From the NCBI GenBank assembly GCA_948496895.1, contig CAOOJO010000015.1, positions 1 to 16,864 on the forward strand: a DNA stretch of 16,864 nt, given 5' to 3'. The notes below the pieces were generated by a model. The model saw only the letters and a program-made list of their open reading frames with translations. It ran no database searches and was not told the DNA's origin. Positions 13,282-16,864 of the stretch are shown here, piece by piece. The DNA is from an uncultured Acetatifactor sp. (lineage in GTDB: Bacteria; Bacillota; Clostridia; Lachnospirales; Lachnospiraceae). Position numbers and translations under genes: made by a program. Within the stretch, counting starts at the first letter, position 1, and each line of letters begins with the position of its first letter.

Positions 13282-13896
13282 TCAGACCCCAGCCGCCTTT
13301 TCCCAGGCCTGGGCGATGACCTCGTGGCCCGCCGCGGTGGGGTGGACGCCGTCGCCGGTCCAGCGCTGCGCCGGGAATTTCTTCTGGGCCTCATCAAAGG
13401 CCTGCTGCAGGTCCACGTAAGTCAGTCCGAACTCCTCCGCCAGCTTTCTCGTCACCTCCCTGCGGGCCGCCACCTCGCCGGAGAACACCTCCCAGTCCGG
13501 CGTGGTGGCCGGGCCGGGCATCACGTAAGCGCCCATGAGGATGACTCGCGTCTGCGGCAGCGCGGCAAAGGTCTCCCGCAGCAAAATCCGGTACACTTCC
13601 TCGAAAAGCGGCACGCTGACCCCGTCATGGTTCCCGAACTCATGCCACACATCGTTGACACCGATCAGAATCGTGATCACATCCGGCTCCAGGTTCAGGC
13701 AGTCCCTCTTCCATCTGGCCAGCAGATCCACCACCCGGTTGCCGCCGATACCGCAGTTCATCACCTCGCAGTCTCCATCCTGAGCCATCAGCTCTGCCTC
13801 CAGCAGGCGCGGATACCCGCAGCCTGTGGCGTAGGGGTTCCCGTAGTCCCCTCTCCCGCAGTCCGTGATGGAATCTCCCTGAAATAAGTATCTCAT
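13282..13896 (-). CDS. SGNH/GDSL hydrolase (esterase)
   Basis: A 204-residue cytoplasmic esterase of the GDSL family. Block I is GDSIT with the nucleophile S9. Block II is GIGGN with oxyanion residues G51/N53, and block III is GVND with N81. Block V is DGVHPTAAGH with D182 and H185 completing the triad. There is no signal peptide, which suggests action on imported substrates. Relatives deacetylate acetylated sugars or xylo-oligosaccharides, so a role in deacetylating plant-glycan fragments is plausible next to the xylulokinase, but unproven. AGGGAG lies 9 bases before the ATG, and a candidate promoter is upstream. The next gene downstream is the Uma2-family gene. Confidence 0.92.
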   Translation of the reverse strand: MRYLFQGDSITDCGRGDYGNPYATGCGYPRLLEAELMAQDGDCEVMNCGIGGNRVVDLLARWKRDCLNLEPDVITILIGVNDVWHEFGNHDGVSVPLFEEVYRILLRETFAALPQTRVILMGAYVMPGPATTPDWEVFSGEVAARREVTRKLAEEFGLTYVDLQQAFDEAQKKFPAQRWTGDGVHPTAAGHEVIAQAWEKAAGV

Positions 13897-13936
13897 CTCG
13901 TCATTCTCCCTTTCCGGTAAAGTTTAGTTACTTTCT

Positions 13937-13965
13937 ATATTACACCATAACGCTTCTGATTTCCA
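13937..13965 (-). promoter_or_regulatory. Candidate promoter of the SGNH hydrolase gene
   Basis: On the minus strand, TGGAAA (13960-13965) and TAATAT (13937-13942) are 17 bases apart; each matches four of six consensus bases. The -35 overlaps a near-palindrome ATTTTCATGGAAAT. Two further TTTCCATG copies lie just upstream (about 13982-14003), which suggests a repeated regulator site. Confidence 0.45.
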
Positions 13966-14060
13966 TGAAAATTTGCACGATGCATGGAAAAGGCATGGAA
14001 AGTGGATACGGATGGACGTGGCCGCTCCTCTAATCGAAATGCCGCTGATTGGCAATAAGG

Positions 14061-15644
14061 TTAAATCCTCTCGATTTCGCATGTGTGAGCTTTTGTTTTG
14101 GAATCATAGCCAATCCCCACCAGCACGATCTCACCGCCATAATCCTCCAATACCGCGGGATAGTTCCTGTCTTTGATCTGTCCGATGGCCCCTCCTGACG
14201 ACTTGTCCCATTTCAGCTCCACCACCATAGCCGGGAGCAAGGATTTCCGCTTAGGCAGGTACACCACATCCGCGATTCCCTTGCCCGATGGCAGTTCCTC
14301 GACTTTGAGATATTGGTCTATGGCGGCAATGTATGCAAACTTGATCACATATCGGAGCGCCTGCTCATTATTGTAAAAGGTCGGCGCATACTGGGTGCCG
14401 CGTATCTGCTCTATGGCCTTTGCGACTGCTGTCCCATTGCCCGCCACAGTATCCTCCAAAAGCTTTTCGGAACGGCCAAGCAGATCCATCCATTTCCGGT
14501 TCACGTTCCCGCCTTTCAGAATCTTCCTGAACTCAATCCTTACCTCTTCATTTGGGATATTCGCTGTCCTATCCTCCTCATGCCAGGTAAGGTACCCTAA
14601 ATGAATCAACAGCGTCAACACATCATCACAGCTCTTGAAAATATCGAAATCATTCTCAAAAAAATCCGTGTCAACCTCGATTTCTTCTCCGGAAATCAGA
14701 CGTGAAATGGTCTCCTGCAGCCCCTCGAAATCCATGTTGATATAAGTCATCAACGATTCCGCCGCAGAAGTCTTCTGCCAGTAGGAACGGCACTTCCGCT
14801 CCTGCATGGCACACATCACGGAATAGGGATTATAAATGGCTCCATAACCGGGAAAGTCATATCCGTCATACCACTGTCTCACCTCTTCGAAATCCATCCC
14901 GTATTTCCCACACAATGACCGGACATCCCTTTCCGTAAAACCTGTACATTCCGCAAACCTGCCGGGATTCAGGATGGTCACTTCCTTAAAATCCGAGATG
15001 GCCGACTGGGAACCGTCCTTCTTAATGGGAAGGATGCCCGTCATATAAGCGGCAGCCACCGCCTTCGGGGTAAAGCTATTGCTCTTGAACCACTCCCGCA
15101 AAAGGCTGAGATACCGCTTCTGCGCCACGGCATCGCCCTTCGCTTCCCGGATCAGCACATCCCACTCATCGATGACAAACACGAATCTCTTTCCTGTCTT
15201 GTCCACGCAGCGAACCAGGCTGTCCGAAAATCCGCCCCCGCTGGCACAATCGGGGTAAATTTCAGCCAGCTCAGCCAGAAGTCCGTCAACAATCATATCC
15301 GGCACTTCCTTCAGCGGAATCCCTTTTCTCTGTGCCACCGACAGGAAAGTGGCAATGTCAAGATTTATGACATGATATTGATTCAAGTGAGCCAGATACC
15401 CCTCTGCCCCCGCAATCTCCTTATCGTCAAAAAGACTGTGGGAATCACAGGAGGAGTCATAGTACGCGCAGAGCATCTGGGCCGCGAAGGATTTCCCGAA
15501 CCGGCGGGGCCTGCTGACGCATATCAGGTTATTTACCGTGCCGATCGTCTCATTTATCAGGCGAATCAATCCTGTCTTGTCCACATATTCGCTGTTCACG
15601 ATTCTCTGAAATCCACTGTTTCCCGGATTGAAATAGATTCCCAT
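14061..15644 (-). CDS. AAA-family ATPase with C-terminal PD-(D/E)XK nuclease-like domain (AAA-ATPase_like/DUF1703)
   Basis: A 527-residue protein of the AAA-ATPase_like plus PDDEXK_9 (DUF1703) architecture. The N-terminus NPGNSGFQRIVNSEYVDKTGLI is diagnostic. The P-loop is SRPRRFGKSF (residues 44-53) and Walker B is FVFVIDEWD (D159, E160). ILNPGRFAECTGFTERDV and QWYDGYDFPG are family signatures of the middle region. The C-terminus GIADVVYLPKR followed by MVVELKWDKS and IGQIKDRNY fits a D...ExK...Q nuclease core. AAGGAG lies five bases before the ATG. Members are scattered in many copies through Bacteroides and Clostridia genomes and their function is unknown. It is only distantly similar to the ATPase at 8319-9941. 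It is more AT-rich than the flanking genes and adjoins a truncated epimerase, consistent with insertion. Confidence 0.92.
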   Translation of the reverse strand: MGIYFNPGNSGFQRIVNSEYVDKTGLIRLINETIGTVNNLICVSRPRRFGKSFAAQMLCAYYDSSCDSHSLFDDKEIAGAEGYLAHLNQYHVINLDIATFLSVAQRKGIPLKEVPDMIVDGLLAELAEIYPDCASGGGFSDSLVRCVDKTGKRFVFVIDEWDVLIREAKGDAVAQKRYLSLLREWFKSNSFTPKAVAAAYMTGILPIKKDGSQSAISDFKEVTILNPGRFAECTGFTERDVRSLCGKYGMDFEEVRQWYDGYDFPGYGAIYNPYSVMCAMQERKCRSYWQKTSAAESLMTYINMDFEGLQETISRLISGEEIEVDTDFFENDFDIFKSCDDVLTLLIHLGYLTWHEEDRTANIPNEEVRIEFRKILKGGNVNRKWMDLLGRSEKLLEDTVAGNGTAVAKAIEQIRGTQYAPTFYNNEQALRYVIKFAYIAAIDQYLKVEELPSGKGIADVVYLPKRKSLLPAMVVELKWDKSSGGAIGQIKDRNYPAVLEDYGGEIVLVGIGYDSKTKAHTCEIERI

Positions 15645-15696
15645 GCAATCTCCTTCCCGATGCAGAACTTGATATCGCTTTATTCAATCTTATGTC

Positions 15697-15903
15697 TTAA
15701 ACATAGAATTTTCCTGCTATGCGGAGAATGGCCTCTCTGTCCGCTATGTCTGCCCGGATGGCTTCGGCGCCGGACAGAATGGTTTTGTCCAGGCGGGAAG
15801 GGTTTCGGGCAATGACGGTGACCTTCTGCCGGGACGAGATGATTTTCTTTGCCAGCATGGAGCCTATGTAGCCGGTGGCTCCTGTAATCAGGTATTTTTC
15901 CAT
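15697..15903 (-). pseudogene. N-terminal fragment of an NAD(P)-dependent epimerase/dehydratase
   Basis: Only 68 residues remain of a family normally about 300 long. MEKYLITGATGYIGSMLAKKIISS is the Rossmann strand-helix with TGxxGxxG, and VTVIARNPSRLD and IRADIADREAILRI are the next strands. The frame then ends abruptly (GKFYV-stop) just before the expected VDYVIHCAA strand. Good initiation context (GGAGAGGAG) is kept before ATG 15903, so a short product may still be made. The sequence after the break shows no epimerase in any frame and soon enters the leader of the DUF1703-type ATPase gene. The MATE gene ends 49 bases upstream on the same strand. Confidence 0.75.
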
Positions 15904-15952
15904 GGCGCTCCTCTCCAAGATGCATGCTTTAAAATGGTTCTGGACGGTGGAA

Positions 15953-16864
15953 TCATGTCCGTGTCTCCAGCTTCCGGAACAGCCTCACCAGCACGAAACC
16001 GGCGATGCCGGCAAGAAGGACTTCCGCTGTGACCTGGGCGTAGGGCAGCCCATAGAGAGGAAATATTTTATTCAGGATAAAGAGTGCCGGGATTTCGAAC
16101 ACAATCTTTCGCAGGACGGCAAACAGCAGCGCCTTGTTCCCCATACCGGTGGCCTGGAACACCCCCACTGCCAGAAAGTCCACGCACATAAAGGGGAGCT
16201 GCAGGCACATGCCCCGCAGGAAATGGCTGCCATAACCCACGATCACTTCATTATCCATGAACATCCCCACCAGCGCCCCCGCAAAGACCAGATATCCCAC
16301 TGAGACCACCGCCACACAGCAGATTCCCAGCTTCATGCTGTACAGGACCGTCTCCTTCATGCGCCGGTAGTTCCTGCTGGCGTAGGTATAGCCCACAAGC
16401 GGAAGGATTCCCTGGAACATGCCGAAAAACAGATTCAGGGGCACCATGTTGATCTTCTGGGCTATCCCCATGGAAGCCACCACATCAGAGCCGTAAGAGG
16501 CGGAGAAATTGTTCAGCAGGGTCATGCTGGTCACGTTCAGCAGGTTCTGGATACAGGCGGGGATTCCCACTGCAAATATGCCCAAAAGGATGGTTTTATC
16601 AAAGGAAAACAGCTTCGGCGATACGGACACATAGGTTTTCCCCCGCCGGACGAACAGCAGCACGAAGAAATAGCAGCAGGCCAGCGTGTTGCCCAGGAAA
16701 GTGGCAAGCCCGGCTCCCGCAGCTCCCATATCCAGGCCCCAGGGCAGGATGAAGATTGGATCCAGGATCATGTTCAGGACACATCCGCTGATGGTCCCGA
16801 TGCTGGCATGGAAGGTAGCTCCCTCCGACCGGACCATGTACGCCATGACCACATTCAGAATAGC
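15953..16864 (-). CDS. MATE-family multidrug/cation antiporter (5' end outside window)
   Basis: The last 303 residues of an inner-membrane transporter; about a third of the usual 440-460 residues is missing beyond the right edge. The stretch AYMVRSEGATFHASIGTISGCVLNMILDPIFI is the characteristic MATE/MatE segment (RSEGnp...G...N.iLDPifI). Repeated hydrophobic helices follow, for example LATFLGNTLACCYFFVLLFV, ILGIFAVGIPACIQNLL and VSVGYLVFAGALVGMFM. The second MatE repeat is recognisable by FGMFQGILPLVGYTYASRNYRRM. It probably exports drugs or metabolites using a sodium or proton gradient; the substrate cannot be told. The frame is open to the window edge, so the start codon is not seen. Confidence 0.92.
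   Translation of the reverse strand, partial: AILNVVMAYMVRSEGATFHASIGTISGCVLNMILDPIFILPWGLDMGAAGAGLATFLGNTLACCYFFVLLFVRRGKTYVSVSPKLFSFDKTILLGIFAVGIPACIQNLLNVTSMTLLNNFSASYGSDVVASMGIAQKINMVPLNLFFGMFQGILPLVGYTYASRNYRRMKETVLYSMKLGICCVAVVSVGYLVFAGALVGMFMDNEVIVGYGSHFLRGMCLQLPFMCVDFLAVGVFQATGMGNKALLFAVLRKIVFEIPALFILNKIFPLYGLPYAQVTAEVLLAGIAGFVLVRLFRKLETRT

Noticed and set aside
12730..13887. A 385-codon plus-strand ORF
   Set aside because: It lies opposite the Uma2-family gene and the SGNH hydrolase gene, both of which have clear motifs and ribosome binding sites. The translation is rich in His, Pro, Arg and Leu with no recognisable domain. It is a by-product of GC-rich codon use.

Overview
The window looks like a stretch of a GC-rich Clostridia chromosome, most likely Lachnospiraceae. 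The reasons are the strong AAGGAGG-type ribosome binding sites, TTGACA/TATAAT-type promoters, and family content typical of that group (CD3324-family regulator, DUF1062, DUF4867, multicopy AAA/PD-(D/E)XK ATPases). No rRNA, tRNA, CRISPR array or intact insertion sequence was seen. Most genes lie on the minus strand; the plus-strand genes are the alarmone synthetase and the amino-acid ABC operon.

Layout. 1-899: 5' part of a LacI-family repressor with its promoter. 950-2480: a translationally coupled DUF1062/methyltransferase pair (minus) preceded by an unusual leader. 2609-4965: a small (p)ppGpp synthetase (plus) overlapping tail-to-tail with a cytoplasmic-type sulfatase (minus). 5092-7775: a polar amino-acid ABC importer (binding lipoprotein, permease, ATPase) with a strong promoter, an internal terminator-like hairpin and a final terminator. 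7851-8296: a small CD3324-family regulator with a second copy of the leader. 8319-9941: an AAA ATPase with a PD-(D/E)XK-like end. 10143-12563: a xylulokinase-like sugar kinase and a DUF4867 cupin-like protein. 12676-13896: a Uma2-family protein and an SGNH hydrolase. 14061-15903: a second AAA/PD-(D/E)XK ATPase and an epimerase fragment. 15953-16864: part of a MATE transporter.

The most interesting signal is a duplicated leader at 2396-2480 and 8196-8296 (minus strand). Each copy has a strong Shine-Dalgarno sequence and an 8-codon reading frame with the same pattern (MTTPKRFA and MGRPKSVA). In both, the UAG stop sits inside a hairpin that keeps its pairing by a compensatory base change. A third segment can pair alternatively with the hairpin. 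In both copies the leader arm is also complementary to the start region of the downstream gene. This looks like a translational attenuator shared by two operons, one encoding an HTH regulator and the other a Zn-ribbon protein plus methyltransferase. I do not recognise it as a described element.

The right half is a mosaic: carbohydrate genes alternate with three PD-(D/E)XK-type proteins, a truncated epimerase, short direct repeats and several strong inverted repeats. This suggests repeated insertion and rearrangement.
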